A stretch of DNA of 64,000 nucleotides from Aquimonas voraii (GCF_900101825.1 NZ_FNAG01000001.1:310001-374000), one strand, 5' to 3'; numbered from the stretch's first letter, positions 35,991 to 44,688 are shown. Made by a program: numbers and translations. The notes: generated by a model from the sequence alone, not told the origin.

Positions 35991-36674
35991 ATGATTTCGA
36001 TCCAGCCCTGGGGCGCCGGCCCCCATCCCGGTGAAGGTGTGGGACCGGGTTTCGACGCCGCTCGTCTGCTGGCGGCGCGCGAGCGTTCCCTTGAGGCCAC
36101 GCGCCGCATCGCCGCACGACTGTGTCCCGGGATGCGCGAGGACCAAGCCAATCGCGTCGCCGATCAGGTCTTCGAGGAACTCGGCTTCGAGCGGATCTGG
36201 CATCCGACCCACATCCGTTTTGGCCGCAACACTCTGAAGCTGTACAAGGAGGCCTCGGACCCGGAGGTGGTGCTCGGTGAGAATGATCTGTTCTTCATCG
36301 ACATCGGCCCGGTCTGGGACGGCCACGAGGGCGACTACGGCGATACCTTCGTGCTCGGCGATGACCCAGCGCATCACGACATTGCCGCCGCGGCCCGCGA
36401 GCTGTTCGAGGTGGTGGCCGAGCAGTGGCGCAGCGGCTGCAGCGGTCGCGAGCTCTATGCTTTCGCTGAGCGTGCGGCCGAACAGCGCGGCTATGCACTC
36501 AATCTCGGTGCGCCGGGGCATCGGCTCGGGGACTTCCCGCACGCCGTGCACAAGGCCTGCAAGCTCGCAGCCGCCGAGTTCGCGCCGGCGCCCGGCCTGT
36601 GGGTGCTGGAGATCCAGATCCGCCACCCGACCCGCCCGATTGGTGCCTTCTTCGAGGACCTGCTGCTGGCCTGA
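35991..36674 (+). CDS. M24 family metallopeptidase-like protein
   Basis: 227 residues from ATG 35991 (GGAG 5 nt before it); ATG 35976 is an alternative. The pita-bread fold of methionine/Xaa-Pro aminopeptidases is recognisable: FFIDIGPVWDGHEGDYGDTF carries the two metal-binding Asp, PHAVHK supplies a His and VLEIQIRHP a Glu, with a last Glu in FFEDLLLA. It lacks the N-terminal domain of aminopeptidase P and is shorter than MetAP, so it belongs to a compact M24 subgroup of unknown substrate. Cytoplasmic. Repeat copy 2 lies just downstream. Confidence 0.82.
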   Translation: MISIQPWGAGPHPGEGVGPGFDAARLLAARERSLEATRRIAARLCPGMREDQANRVADQVFEELGFERIWHPTHIRFGRNTLKLYKEASDPEVVLGENDLFFIDIGPVWDGHEGDYGDTFVLGDDPAHHDIAAAARELFEVVAEQWRSGCSGRELYAFAERAAEQRGYALNLGAPGHRLGDFPHAVHKACKLAAAEFAPAPGLWVLEIQIRHPTRPIGAFFEDLLLA

Positions 36675-36709
36675 GCGGGGAGCGCCTGCGGGACCGGGGC
36701 GGGCCTCGG

Positions 36710-36861
36710 CAGCCTGTTGAAAAACAGCCTGCTAGCCCGGCCAGGGATGGCCGGGACGAGAAAGCAAGCGCGTAAGCGATTGACGTGTCGTGAGGCGGTG
36801 CGGACCTGCGCCGGACCGCCGACTTGAAGAACTCCCCGGAAGGGAGCTTTTCAACAAGCTG
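36710..36861. repeat. 152-bp dispersed repeat (MITE-like), copy 2
   Basis: Ungapped match to 2836-2987 (about 87% by eye). The ends are better preserved here: the left end begins CAGCCTGTTGAAAA and the reverse complement of the right end begins CAGCTTGTTGAAAA, a 14-bp terminal inverted repeat with one mismatch. It contains the CCCGGCCA/TGGCCGGG hairpin. Its right edge abuts the stop codon of the PP2C gene at 36862. Confidence 0.75.
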
Positions 36862-37563
36862 TTAGTGCCGGCGCACCAGCACCACGGTGACATTGTCCGA
36901 GCCGCCACCGTCCAGGGCGGCGACGATCAGCTGGTCGACGCACTCCTGTGCGCTGAGGTCGCTGCGCGCCAGCGTGCGTTCGATCTCACCGTCGTCGACC
37001 TCTTCGGTGAGGCCGTCGCTGCACAGCAGCAGCTGCATGCCCGGCTTGAGTTCGCCGCTGATGGTCTCGACGCGCAGGTTGTCGGGGTCGGTGACGCCCA
37101 GCGCCTGCGTCACGACATTGCGGTGCGGGTGGCTGCGCGCCTGCTCGGCGGTGATCGCGCCCTGTTCGATCAGCTCCTGCACGTAGCTGTGGTCCTGCGA
37201 GAGTTGCTGCAGACGGCCGTTCCACAGGTAGGCGCGGCTGTCGCCGACCCAGGCGACCTCGAAGCGATCGCGCTGCACCCGCACGGCAGCCACGGTGGTG
37301 CCCATGGGCAGGGCATCGCTGCGCTGGCGGCTGTGGTCGATCAGCTCCTCGTCGGCGCGTTGGATCGCGGTGCTCAGCGACGCCCCGCCACGCACCTCGC
37401 GGACGATCGCATCGCGCGCCATTGCGCTGGCGACTTCGCCGAACTCGTGCCCACCCATGCCGTCAGCCACCAGCCAGAGGCCGAGCTCGCTGTCACCGTA
37501 GAAGGTGTCCTCGTTGTGTTCGCGACGCAGCCCGACGTGACTGAGCAGCCCGAATTCGATCAT
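36862..37563 (-). CDS. PP2C-type protein serine/threonine phosphatase
   Basis: 233 residues from ATG 37563. A PPM/Stp1-type metal-dependent phosphatase: HVGLRREHNEDTFYGDSELG with the first metal Asp, LVADGMGGHEFGEVAS, VAWVGDSRAYLWNGRLQQLS, then LLLCSDGLTEEVDD and GGGSDNVTVVLV. All metal-binding Asp residues appear present. No cognate Ser/Thr kinase or FHA/type VI gene is beside it, so its partner is elsewhere. The stop codon touches repeat copy 2. Confidence 0.93.
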   Translation of the reverse strand: MIEFGLLSHVGLRREHNEDTFYGDSELGLWLVADGMGGHEFGEVASAMARDAIVREVRGGASLSTAIQRADEELIDHSRQRSDALPMGTTVAAVRVQRDRFEVAWVGDSRAYLWNGRLQQLSQDHSYVQELIEQGAITAEQARSHPHRNVVTQALGVTDPDNLRVETISGELKPGMQLLLCSDGLTEEVDDGEIERTLARSDLSAQECVDQLIVAALDGGGSDNVTVVLVRRH

Positions 37564-37747
37564 GCGTGCAGACCTGGAGTTGCGGATGTGGATGCGGGGC
37601 GCGCGTCTGCGCCGGCATCGCGAAGTGTCTGCAATCCTATACGGAGAAAGCCGCCGATGTCCGTCAGTGCCGCGGTGGCCTGCAAGCCGCGCTGGATACG
37701 TGCCCGGAAGGTCGCGGGGGGCGGAGGCCTTGCCGCGCTGCTCGGGC

Positions 37748-37776
37748 TTGTGCGGATCGAACGCGGTCCGTATTAT
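37748..37776 (+). promoter_or_regulatory. Sigma-70-type promoter of tRNA-Ser
   Basis: TTGTGC (-35) and TATTAT (-10) with an exact 17-nt spacer, ending 43 nt before the tRNA 5' end. A G/C-rich discriminator (GCGCGG) follows the -10, as expected for a stringently controlled stable-RNA gene. Confidence 0.75.
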
Positions 37777-37819
37777 GCGCGGCCTTGCAGCGCGGCCAGC
37801 CGCGCCGTGGGAACCACCT

Positions 37820-37910
37820 GGAGAGGTGGCAGAGTGGTCGAATGCGCCGGACTCGAAATCCGGTATACGCCTCCGGCGTATCGAGGGTTCGAATCCCTCC
37901 CTCTCCGCCA
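37820..37910 (+). tRNA. tRNA-Ser (anticodon CGA)
   Basis: 91 nt including an encoded CCA end. The 7-bp acceptor stem GGAGAGG pairs with CCTCTCC; the anticodon arm CCGGA-CTCGAAA-TCCGG gives anticodon CGA, reading UCG. A long variable arm (TACGCC-TCC-GGCGTA) marks the class II serine tRNA, and GGTTCGAATCC is the T loop. A promoter lies upstream and a terminator just downstream. Confidence 0.97.
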
Positions 37911-37917
37911 GATATGT

Positions 37918-37957
37918 ACAAAGGCCACCGAGAGAAACTCGGTGGCCTTTGTCGTTT
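37918..37957 (+). terminator. Rho-independent terminator of tRNA-Ser
   Basis: Perfect 15-bp stem (37918-37932 with 37938-37952), 5-nt loop AGAAA, then CGTTT. It starts 8 nt after the tRNA CCA. Confidence 0.88.
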
Positions 37958-38012
37958 CCGGGCCTTGGCTCGAGTTTGAACGCGGTGGCGCGGGCGATGG
38001 CCCACTGGCGAA

Positions 38013-38549
38013 TCAGGCGAGCGCCCGCTTGGCCGCGCGCGCCACGCGCTGGCGGCGACGCCGGCGCAGCACCGCGAACTTCCACAGCCAGCGCACTCCG
38101 AAATAGGCCAACGCGCTACCGATGCAGGCGAACAGGGCCAGCCCGGTGATGAGCGGTGCGCCGACCCCGTCAAACCAATGCAACCAGCCGCTGGCCGCCT
38201 CGGCCGCGGCGAGCGCGCCATGCACCTCGGCCTCACTCGGAGCACTGCCAAGCACCCAGCTGCCGACGAGATAGGCCGCGTAATAGACCGGGCCGAAGGT
38301 GAAGGGGTTGGTGACCAGAGTGCTGACCAGCGCCGTGGGCACGTTGGCGCGCAGCAGGATCGCCAGCGCACCGGCGAACAGGAACTGACCCAGCGGGATC
38401 AGGAAGCCGAAGAAGACGCCCACCGCCACGCCGAGGGCCACGCTGCGGCGCCGCCGCGTCCACAGCTTGCTGTCAGCGAGACGCGGCCCGAACAGGCGGC
38501 CCAGCTGGCCGCTGCGGATCTGCTCGGGGGTCGGGGCGCGGAAGGCCAT
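38013..38549 (-). CDS. DUF2062 membrane protein
   Basis: 178 residues. The DUF2062 signature is clear: SVALGVAVGVFFGFLIPLGQ, then LAILLRANVPTALVSTLVTN followed by PFTFGPVYYAAYLVG. Three to four membrane helices and an arginine-rich C-terminus (RRRRRQRVARAAKRALA) predict an inner-membrane protein with a basic cytoplasmic tail. Function unknown; some relatives are fused to or encoded beside glycosyltransferases or ComEC, neither of which is here. Monocistronic. Confidence 0.88.
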   Translation of the reverse strand: MAFRAPTPEQIRSGQLGRLFGPRLADSKLWTRRRRSVALGVAVGVFFGFLIPLGQFLFAGALAILLRANVPTALVSTLVTNPFTFGPVYYAAYLVGSWVLGSAPSEAEVHGALAAAEAASGWLHWFDGVGAPLITGLALFACIGSALAYFGVRWLWKFAVLRRRRRQRVARAAKRALA

Positions 38550-38683
38550 GCGGGCGAATCACCGATGAGGGAGTGCGCGGCAGTCTAGTGTGGCCTGCGC
38601 CAACGCAGGCTGACGCAGCCGGCACTTTCGCCGAAGGTCGTGCAAGCCTTGGGCCAAGGCTGTTCTGGCGCACCCATGCCAAG

Positions 38684-38707
38684 GGAGGGCGGCGGCTGCC
38701 GCCCTCC
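38684..38707 (-). terminator. Hairpin after the redoxin gene
   Basis: Perfect 10-bp stem GGAGGGCGGC / GCCGCCCTCC with a 4-nt loop, 11 nt beyond the stop codon of the minus-strand redoxin gene. There is no T-run, so it is only a possible terminator or 3'-end stabiliser. Confidence 0.5.
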
Positions 38708-38718
38708 GTTCGCCCGAC

Positions 38719-39345
38719 TCAGGAGTCGGCGTACTTGATGCTGCAGCCGTAGGGCTGGGTCACCGCCGTGCTGATGCTGCCGCCCGCCGCGAGCTCGGAC
38801 AGGCCGGTCGGCACGTATTGGGTCGCCTTCGGGATGTCGGCGACATCGGCGCTGGGGATGCTGTCGATGGCGCCGTTGTAGCGCAGCACGCCCTCGCCAT
38901 CGATCACGTACATGTGCGGAGTCGTCTTGGCGGCATAGGCGCGGCCGACCGTGCCGTCGGCGTCGAACAGGTAGGCGGCGTTGGCGGCATTCCAGCCAGC
39001 GGCGATCTGCTTGGCCTGGTCGGCGCTGACGTGGCCCTGTTTGCCGGGGGCGGAGGAGTTGACGGTCAGCCAGACCACGCCGGATTCAGCGGCCTCACGC
39101 TGCTGCTTCTGCATGTTTTCGCCGTTGTAGTGCTTCTTGACGAAGGGGCAGTCGTGGTTGGTCCACTCCAGCACCACGGTCTTGCCGCGGAAATCCTCCA
39201 GCGAATGGGTCTTGCCGTCGGCGTCGGTCAGGGTGAACGAAGGTGCGGCGGCGCCGATCTCGGGTGCGGCGGAGGCGCTGCCGACAGTGAGGCCGAAAGC
39301 GGCGAGGCTGGCGAAGGCGAGGCGGGACAGGGCGATGCGGTTCAT
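38719..39345 (-). CDS. Periplasmic redoxin (AhpC/TSA-thioredoxin fold)
   Basis: 208 residues with a signal peptide (LSRLAFASLAAFGLTVGSASA). Thioredoxin-like fold: IGAAAPSFTLTDADGKTHSL, VVLEWTNHDCPFVKKHYNG with a single Cys in the usual active-site place, TTPHMYVIDGEGVLRYNGAI with the cis-Pro. A second Cys lies near the C-terminus in TQPYGCSIKYADS. The two could form a disulfide, as peroxidatic and resolving Cys in peroxiredoxins. The dsbD-like gene ends 31 nt upstream on the same strand, which suggests that DsbD reduces this protein. Peroxidase activity is inference. Confidence 0.85.
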   Translation of the reverse strand: MNRIALSRLAFASLAAFGLTVGSASAAPEIGAAAPSFTLTDADGKTHSLEDFRGKTVVLEWTNHDCPFVKKHYNGENMQKQQREAAESGVVWLTVNSSAPGKQGHVSADQAKQIAAGWNAANAAYLFDADGTVGRAYAAKTTPHMYVIDGEGVLRYNGAIDSIPSADVADIPKATQYVPTGLSELAAGGSISTAVTQPYGCSIKYADS

Positions 39346-39376
39346 GCGGGTCTCCTGCTGCGTTGCTTGGGAAGGT

Positions 39377-41536
39377 TCAGCCGTCGGCGCGGGCCGGCGG
39401 CAGGGCTTCGAGCGCCTCGCGTACGATCGCGGGCGTCAGAAGTTGCGGCAGGACGATCGGCTCGCCCCGCGCGGGATACAGCACGTACAGCGGCACGCCG
39501 CTGCGGCCGAAGGATTCGAGATAGGCCGTGATGCCGGCGTCCTGACGGGTCCAGTCGCCTTTCAGATAGACCACCCCGCGCGTTCTCAGCGCGTCCGCGA
39601 ACTCGGTCGAGGACAGGGCCACTCGCTCGTTGGCGAGGCAGGTGATGCACCAGTCCGCGGTCATGTTGACCAGCACCGGTCGGCCTTCGTCGCGCAGGGC
39701 CGCGAAGCGCGCGGGCGTCCAGGGCTCGTGCAGGGCGCCTGTTTCGGCCGCGCCTGCAGGGCCGACTTCGCGCGGCGCGAGCAGAGGCAGTGCCAGCGCG
39801 GAGACCATCGCCATGGCCGCGAGCGCACGCAAGGGCAGGGCGCCGCGCTCGCGCCCCTGCGCGCGCCGCAGCAGCCACAGGGCGAAGGCGATGGCGATGA
39901 AGCCGCCGCCGAGCGCGGTCAGCGCCAGCATGCCGGTCTGCCGGCCGAACACCCAGGCCAGCCAGAGCACGGTCAGGTACAGGGGAAACGCCAGCAGCTC
40001 GCGGAAGGTCTGCATCCAGGCACCTGGCCGCGGCAGCAGCCGCGCCAACGCGGGCACATAGCCCAGCAGCAACATCGGAAAGGCGAGGCCCAGCGCGAGG
40101 AAGGTGAACACCAGCAGGGCTTCGTGCGTCGGCAGCACCAGGGCTGCGCCCAGCGCCGTGCCCATGAAGGGCGCGGTGCAGGGGCTTGCGACTACGCAGG
40201 CCAGCACCCCGGTGAAGAAAGCGCCGCGACGGCCGCCGCCCTCGGTGAGCTGCTGGCCCATGCCGGTCATGCCGGCGCCGAACTCGTAGAGGCCCGAGAA
40301 TGACAGGCCCATGGCGAACAGCAGCAGAGCGATGGCGGCGACGAAACCGGGCTCCTGCAGCTGGAAGCCCCAGCCGATGGCCTCACCGCCGGCGCGCAGG
40401 GCGAGCAGAAGGCCGGCCACGAGCAGCACGCTGGCGAGCACGCCCAGCGTGTACCACAGGCCATGCCGCCGCATTTCCGCCGCATCGTGCGCGGATTCGA
40501 CGGCACCCAGCGCCTTCAGGCTCAGCACCGGGAACACGCAGGGCATCAGGTTCAGCACCAGGCCGCCGGCGAAGGCCAGCAGCAGGGCCAGCCACAGGCC
40601 GACGGGCGCGCCGGCCGTGTTCGAATCATTGAACCCGCTGCTTGCCTCGGTCGCCTCCTGACCGCTCGCTGCCGCTGCCGCTGAAACGGATGCGGCTTGG
40701 TGGCGCGCGAGCACCGTGTAGCCGCGATCGCCATTGCTCAGCAGCAGTTCGATCCGTTCGGGGGCGCTGGCAAAGAACTCGGAGCGCGCAACCTCGACGC
40801 GGAGTTCGTCCTGCGCGATCGAGAAGCGCGGCGGATCGGCATTGGCCAGTATCTGCGGCGTGGCCGGCATCAGGGTCCAGCCGTCGGCGCCTGTCGCGAA
40901 GGCCGCGGCCAGCGGTCCGTCGAGCCGGATTTCGATGGCCACGCCGCTGTTCTCGGCGCTGTACTGGGCTTCGACATCGACCCGCTGCGCCTGTCTTGCA
41001 GCGGCACGCTCGAAGGTGGCGGCCTGCGCGCTGCGCTGGGCGCGTTGCGCGACCGGCAGCGCCAGACGGTACTCGCCGCTGCCGGGGATGCACTCCAGCT
41101 CGCAGATCAGCCAGCTCGCCTTGAGCGTGATCGTGATCGAGTCCGCGGCGAAGTCCGCAGGCACCGCCACGCTGACCGGCAGCAGCTCGGTATGGCTGTA
41201 ACCGAAGTTGACCAGCCCACCCGCGGGCTGGCGTTCCGGCAGCGGCCACTCGATTTCGCCTGCGACCAGCCCGTCGGGTAGCGTGAATTCCATCCGCGTG
41301 GGCAGGCCGGAGTCGCCGGGATTCTTCCAATAGGTGTGCCAGCCCGGGTCGTGCTCCAACAGCAGGCCGAGCTTGAGTGTCTGCCCGGGCACGGCCGCGT
41401 CGGCGGCGGCGACCAGGCGCGAGCGCAGGTGGTCGGTGAGCAGGGGCTCGGACTCGGCGGCGCTGCTCGCAGCGCCGACTAACGCCGTCGACAGGCCGAG
41501 CAGCAGGAGCAGAAAAGATCTGAACGATGCGAGCAC
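39377..41536 (-). CDS. dsbD: Protein-disulfide reductase, DsbD/ScsB family
   Basis: 719 residues from GTG 41536, which gives a normal signal peptide (SFRSFLLLLLGLSTALVGAA); ATG 41584 would add 16 residues. Three parts: a periplasmic N-terminal domain with ASWLICELECIPGSGEYRLA (the Cys-x3-CIPG form of ScsB-type proteins); a central eight-helix membrane domain with the redox pair NLMPCVFPVLSLKALG and VVASPCTAPFMGTALG; and a C-terminal thioredoxin domain with ADWCITCLANERVAL. It carries electrons from cytoplasmic thioredoxin to periplasmic partners. The redoxin gene directly downstream is the likely recipient. Confidence 0.92.
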   Translation of the reverse strand: MLASFRSFLLLLLGLSTALVGAASSAAESEPLLTDHLRSRLVAAADAAVPGQTLKLGLLLEHDPGWHTYWKNPGDSGLPTRMEFTLPDGLVAGEIEWPLPERQPAGGLVNFGYSHTELLPVSVAVPADFAADSITITLKASWLICELECIPGSGEYRLALPVAQRAQRSAQAATFERAAARQAQRVDVEAQYSAENSGVAIEIRLDGPLAAAFATGADGWTLMPATPQILANADPPRFSIAQDELRVEVARSEFFASAPERIELLLSNGDRGYTVLARHQAASVSAAAAASGQEATEASSGFNDSNTAGAPVGLWLALLLAFAGGLVLNLMPCVFPVLSLKALGAVESAHDAAEMRRHGLWYTLGVLASVLLVAGLLLALRAGGEAIGWGFQLQEPGFVAAIALLLFAMGLSFSGLYEFGAGMTGMGQQLTEGGGRRGAFFTGVLACVVASPCTAPFMGTALGAALVLPTHEALLVFTFLALGLAFPMLLLGYVPALARLLPRPGAWMQTFRELLAFPLYLTVLWLAWVFGRQTGMLALTALGGGFIAIAFALWLLRRAQGRERGALPLRALAAMAMVSALALPLLAPREVGPAGAAETGALHEPWTPARFAALRDEGRPVLVNMTADWCITCLANERVALSSTEFADALRTRGVVYLKGDWTRQDAGITAYLESFGRSGVPLYVLYPARGEPIVLPQLLTPAIVREALEALPPARADG

Positions 41537-41768
41537 GCGACAGTCCTTGGGGAAGTGTTGCGGGAGGCCTTGCCCCGGCAGCATGCGAGTGCCGCGCGTG
41601 ACTCCCTGATCACCGGTGCAGGTTGCACAGGGCGCTACACTGCGCGCCTCCCCCGTTGGTACTGGCCGCGCGCACCTTGCGCGAACTCAAGTGCGCGCTT
41701 TCGCGCTGCCTCGACACTGTCTGCACGGTCTTTACACATCCCCAGCGATCCGTCACCCGGAGCCCCGC

Positions 41769-42362
41769 ATGAGCGACCTCTACGCCGAAGCCTTGATCAC
41801 GTTCCGCGACCTGCTGGACGAAGCCAGGTCCGTTGGTGACCCCGAGCCCACCGCGATGACGGTGGCGACTTGCGATGCCGCCGGCCGGCCCTCCGCGCGC
41901 ACCGTGCTGCTCAAGGACTTCGACGAGCGCGGCTTCGTGTTCTACACCAACTTCAACAGCCGCAAGGGCCAGCAGCTGCAGGCCAATCCGCAGGCCGCCC
42001 TGCTGTTCCTGTGGAAGACCCTGCGCTACCAGGTGCAGGCCAAGATCGAAGGCGCCGTGCAACCCGTCAGCGCAGCCGAGGCCGACGCCTATTTCGCCTC
42101 GCGTCCGCGCGCCAGCCAGATCGGTGCCTGGGCCTCGCTGCAGTCGGAAACGCTGGACAGCCGCGCCACGCTGGATGCGCGCATCGCCGATATCGAGCGC
42201 GAGTTCGAGGGTCGCGAGGTCGCGCGACCGCCGCACTGGTCGGGTTTCCGCGTGGTGCCCGACATGATCGAGTTCTGGTACGGCGTGCCAGCGCGTCTGC
42301 ACGACCGCCACCGCTACGAGCGCGTCGACGGCGAGTGGACCAAGCGCCTGCTGTATCCGTGA
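41769..42362 (+). CDS. pdxH: Pyridoxamine 5'-phosphate oxidase
   Basis: 197 residues from ATG 41769. An FMN flavoenzyme making pyridoxal phosphate from PNP or PMP. Typical: [20 protein letters not shown] with [52 protein letters not shown] and the C-terminal [18 protein letters not shown]. Its stop codon overlaps the start of the BtuF-like gene (GTGA). Confidence 0.96.
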   Translation: MSDLYAEALITFRDLLDEARSVGDPEPTAMTVATCDAAGRPSARTVLLKDFDERGFVFYTNFNSRKGQQLQANPQAALLFLWKTLRYQVQAKIEGAVQPVSAAEADAYFASRPRASQIGAWASLQSETLDSRATLDARIADIEREFEGREVARPPHWSGFRVVPDMIEFWYGVPARLHDRHRYERVDGEWTKRLLYP

Positions 42363-43174
42363 GCGCGCAGGCCCCGCGCGGACCGCGCCGCATCGTCTGC
42401 CTCACCGAGGAACCCACCGAAACGCTCTACCTGCTCGGCGAGCAGGACCGCATCGTGGGCATCAGCGGCTTTACCGTGCGGCCGAAGCAGGCGCGGCGAG
42501 ACAAGCCGAAGGTGTCCGCCTTCACCTCGGCCAAGATCGAAGCGATCCTCGCGCTCAAGCCGGACCTCGCCATTGGTTTTTCCGACATCCAGGCCGACAT
42601 CGCCGCCGAGCTGATCCGCCGCGGCGTCGAGGTGTGGATCGCCAACCACCGCAGCGTGGGCGAGATTCTCGACTACATCCGCCGACTGGGGGCGCTGGTC
42701 GGTGCGTCCGCCCGAGCCGAGGCGCTGGCCGACCGGCTTGCCGCCGGTCTGGACGCACTGGCGAGCACAGCCGCGAAGCTGCCGATGCGCCCCCGCGTCT
42801 ACTTCGAAGAGTGGGACGAGCCGCGCATCAGCGGCATCCGTTGGGTTTCCGAGCTGATCGGCATCGCCGGTGGCGATGACATCTTTCCCGAGCTGGCTGC
42901 GGAATCCTTGGCCAAGCACCGCATCCTCGCCAGCGACGATCCGATCCTCGAGCGCGCGCCGCAGATTGTGTTCGGCTCCTGGTGCGGCAAGAAGTTCAGG
43001 CCCGAACAGGTGGCAGCACGTCCGGGCTGGAGCAGCGTGCCCGCCGTGCGCGATGGCTTCCTGATCGAGGTGAAGTCGCCGCTGATCCTGCAGCCCGGTC
43101 CTGCGGCGCTGACCGATGGCGTGGCCGAGATGGCGCGTCACATCCAGCGCTGGTCCGCTTTGCAGAATGCGTGA
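42359..43174 (+). CDS. BtuF-like cobalamin/iron-siderophore-binding protein
   Basis: 271 residues from GTG 42359. The fold is that of class III periplasmic binding proteins: [60 protein letters not shown], a long backbone helix, then [20 protein letters not shown]. Relatives are labelled cobalamin-binding protein. No signal peptide is seen with this start, which is unusual for a transport component; it may be cytoplasmic or use an unseen start inside pdxH. No BtuCD permease is near, and it is coupled to pdxH by a 4-nt overlap. Ligand unknown. Confidence 0.8.
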   Translation: MSAQAPRGPRRIVCLTEEPTETLYLLGEQDRIVGISGFTVRPKQARRDKPKVSAFTSAKIEAILALKPDLAIGFSDIQADIAAELIRRGVEVWIANHRSVGEILDYIRRLGALVGASARAEALADRLAAGLDALASTAAKLPMRPRVYFEEWDEPRISGIRWVSELIGIAGGDDIFPELAAESLAKHRILASDDPILERAPQIVFGSWCGKKFRPEQVAARPGWSSVPAVRDGFLIEVKSPLILQPGPAALTDGVAEMARHIQRWSALQNA

Positions 43175-43193
43175 GTCTCGAGAGGCCGGGAAT

Positions 43194-43207
43194 CGGACCA
43201 TGGTCCG
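43194..43207. promoter_or_regulatory. 14-bp perfect palindrome upstream of the PHB depolymerase gene
   Basis: CGGACCATGGTCCG, 20 nt after the stop of the BtuF-like gene. A dyad of this size in a 230-nt upstream region is a reasonable operator candidate; no regulator is identified. Confidence 0.35.
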
Positions 43208-43260
43208 GTGCTTCCGTGACCGTCTGCACACGGTTTGACTCGGGCGAGCGTGGCATGATT

Positions 43261-43273
43261 GCTGCATCGCAGC
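43261..43273. promoter_or_regulatory. GCTGC-N3-GCAGC dyad, possible PhaR-type site
   Basis: GCTGCATCGCAGC, 131 nt upstream of the PHB depolymerase start and 20 nt after a -35-like TTGACT (43235-43240). PhaR repressors of PHB genes are known to bind TGC-rich dyads of about this form (CTGC-N3/4-GCAG). Match by recall only. Confidence 0.4.
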
Positions 43274-43404
43274 AGTTACTGCGTGACCCATCGCCCGCCC
43301 GGCCCCCAAGGCTGGCTGCTACGCGACCACGCCCACGCCCCGACCAGAGGGCCACTGAGAGGGCGCACCGCGCGCGGGCCCGCTGCAGCACGAGGAGGCA
43401 CCCA

Positions 43405-44688
43405 ATGCTTTACCACCTGCACGAATTCCAACGCTCATTGCTGAGCCCGCTGGTCGCGTATTCCGAGGCCACCGCGCGCCTGTATTCCGACCACGGCAGC
43501 TGGATGTCCAAGCTGCCCGGCGCCGACCGTATGGCCGCCGGCTTCGAACTGATGTACCGCCTGGGCAAGGACTACGAAAAGCCCGAGTTCGGCATCCGCA
43601 GCGTGGTCGCACATGGGCACGAGATCCCGATCGTCGAGTACTGCGTGCTGGCCAAGCCCTTCTGCAAGCTGATCCGCTTCAAGCGCTTCAGCGACGACGC
43701 GGATGTGGTCAATGACCTCAAAGACGATCCGATCGTGCTGGTGGTGGCACCGCTGTCCGGCCACCACTCGACCCTGCTGCGCGACACCGTCAAGACCCTG
43801 CTGCAGGACCACAAGGTCTATATCACCGACTGGATCGACGCCCGCATGGTGCCGTTGTCGGCGGGCCCCTTCCATCTCGATGATTACATCGCCTACATCG
43901 AGGAGTTCATTCGCCACATTGGCGCCAAGAACCTGCATGTGATTTCGGTCTGCCAGCCCACCGTGCCGGTGCTGGCGGCGGTCTCGCTGATGGCCAGCCG
44001 GGGCGAGACGCTGCCGCGCAGCCTGACCATGATGGGCGGGCCGATTGATCCGCGCGAATCGCCGACCAAGGTCAATGATCTGGCGGTGAACAAGCCGCAC
44101 AGCTGGTTCCAGAACACCGTCATCCACACCGTGCCGCCGAACTATCCCGGTGCCGGTCGCCGCGTCTATCCGGGCTTCCTGCAACATGCCGGCTTCATCG
44201 CCATGAACCCCGGCCGGCACATGAGCTCGCACTGGGATTTCTACGAAGACCTGGTGCGCGGCGATCTGGAAGACGCGGAGGGCCACCGCCGCTTCTACGA
44301 CGAGTACAACGCCGTGCTCGACATGCCCGCCGAGTATTACCTGGACACCATCCGCGTCGTCTTCCAGCAGCACCTGCTGCCCAAGGGCGAGTGGGACGTG
44401 TCCGGCGAGCGCGTGCGCCCGCAGGACATCCAGGGCGTGGCGCTGATGACCATCGAGGGCGAACTCGACGACATCAGCGGCATCGGCCAGACCCGCGCCG
44501 CGCATCGCCTGTGTACCGGCGTGCCGGAAACGATGCGTGAGCACTACGAAGTGCCGGGTGCCGGCCACTACGGCATCTTCAGCGGCCGGCGTTGGCGCGA
44601 GACGGTCTACCCAAAGCTGCGGGACTTCATCCGTCGGCATGTGGCCAAGCCCGCTGACGAGTCGGGCGCCTCCCGCACCAAGCGTTGA
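43405..44688 (+). CDS. phaZ: Intracellular polyhydroxybutyrate depolymerase
   Basis: 427 residues from ATG 43405 (GAGGAG 7 nt upstream). Mobilises stored PHB in the cytoplasm. The nucleophile is Cys183 in ISVCQPTVPVL, with Asp355 in EGELDDISG and His388 in VPGAGHYGIFSGRRW: the same residues and numbers as the triad of Ralstonia PhaZa1, from memory of that family. N-terminal MLYHLHEFQRSLLSPLVAY and the MNPGRHMSSHWDFYEDLV block are also typical. No PHA synthase is in the window, so the store-building genes are elsewhere. Confidence 0.94.
   Translation: MLYHLHEFQRSLLSPLVAYSEATARLYSDHGSWMSKLPGADRMAAGFELMYRLGKDYEKPEFGIRSVVAHGHEIPIVEYCVLAKPFCKLIRFKRFSDDADVVNDLKDDPIVLVVAPLSGHHSTLLRDTVKTLLQDHKVYITDWIDARMVPLSAGPFHLDDYIAYIEEFIRHIGAKNLHVISVCQPTVPVLAAVSLMASRGETLPRSLTMMGGPIDPRESPTKVNDLAVNKPHSWFQNTVIHTVPPNYPGAGRRVYPGFLQHAGFIAMNPGRHMSSHWDFYEDLVRGDLEDAEGHRRFYDEYNAVLDMPAEYYLDTIRVVFQQHLLPKGEWDVSGERVRPQDIQGVALMTIEGELDDISGIGQTRAAHRLCTGVPETMREHYEVPGAGHYGIFSGRRWRETVYPKLRDFIRRHVAKPADESGASRTKR

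Noticed and set aside
37820-37957. Integrated element at tRNA-Ser
   Set aside because: The tRNA is followed directly by its terminator and a DUF2062 gene; no integrase gene and no partial tRNA copy found.
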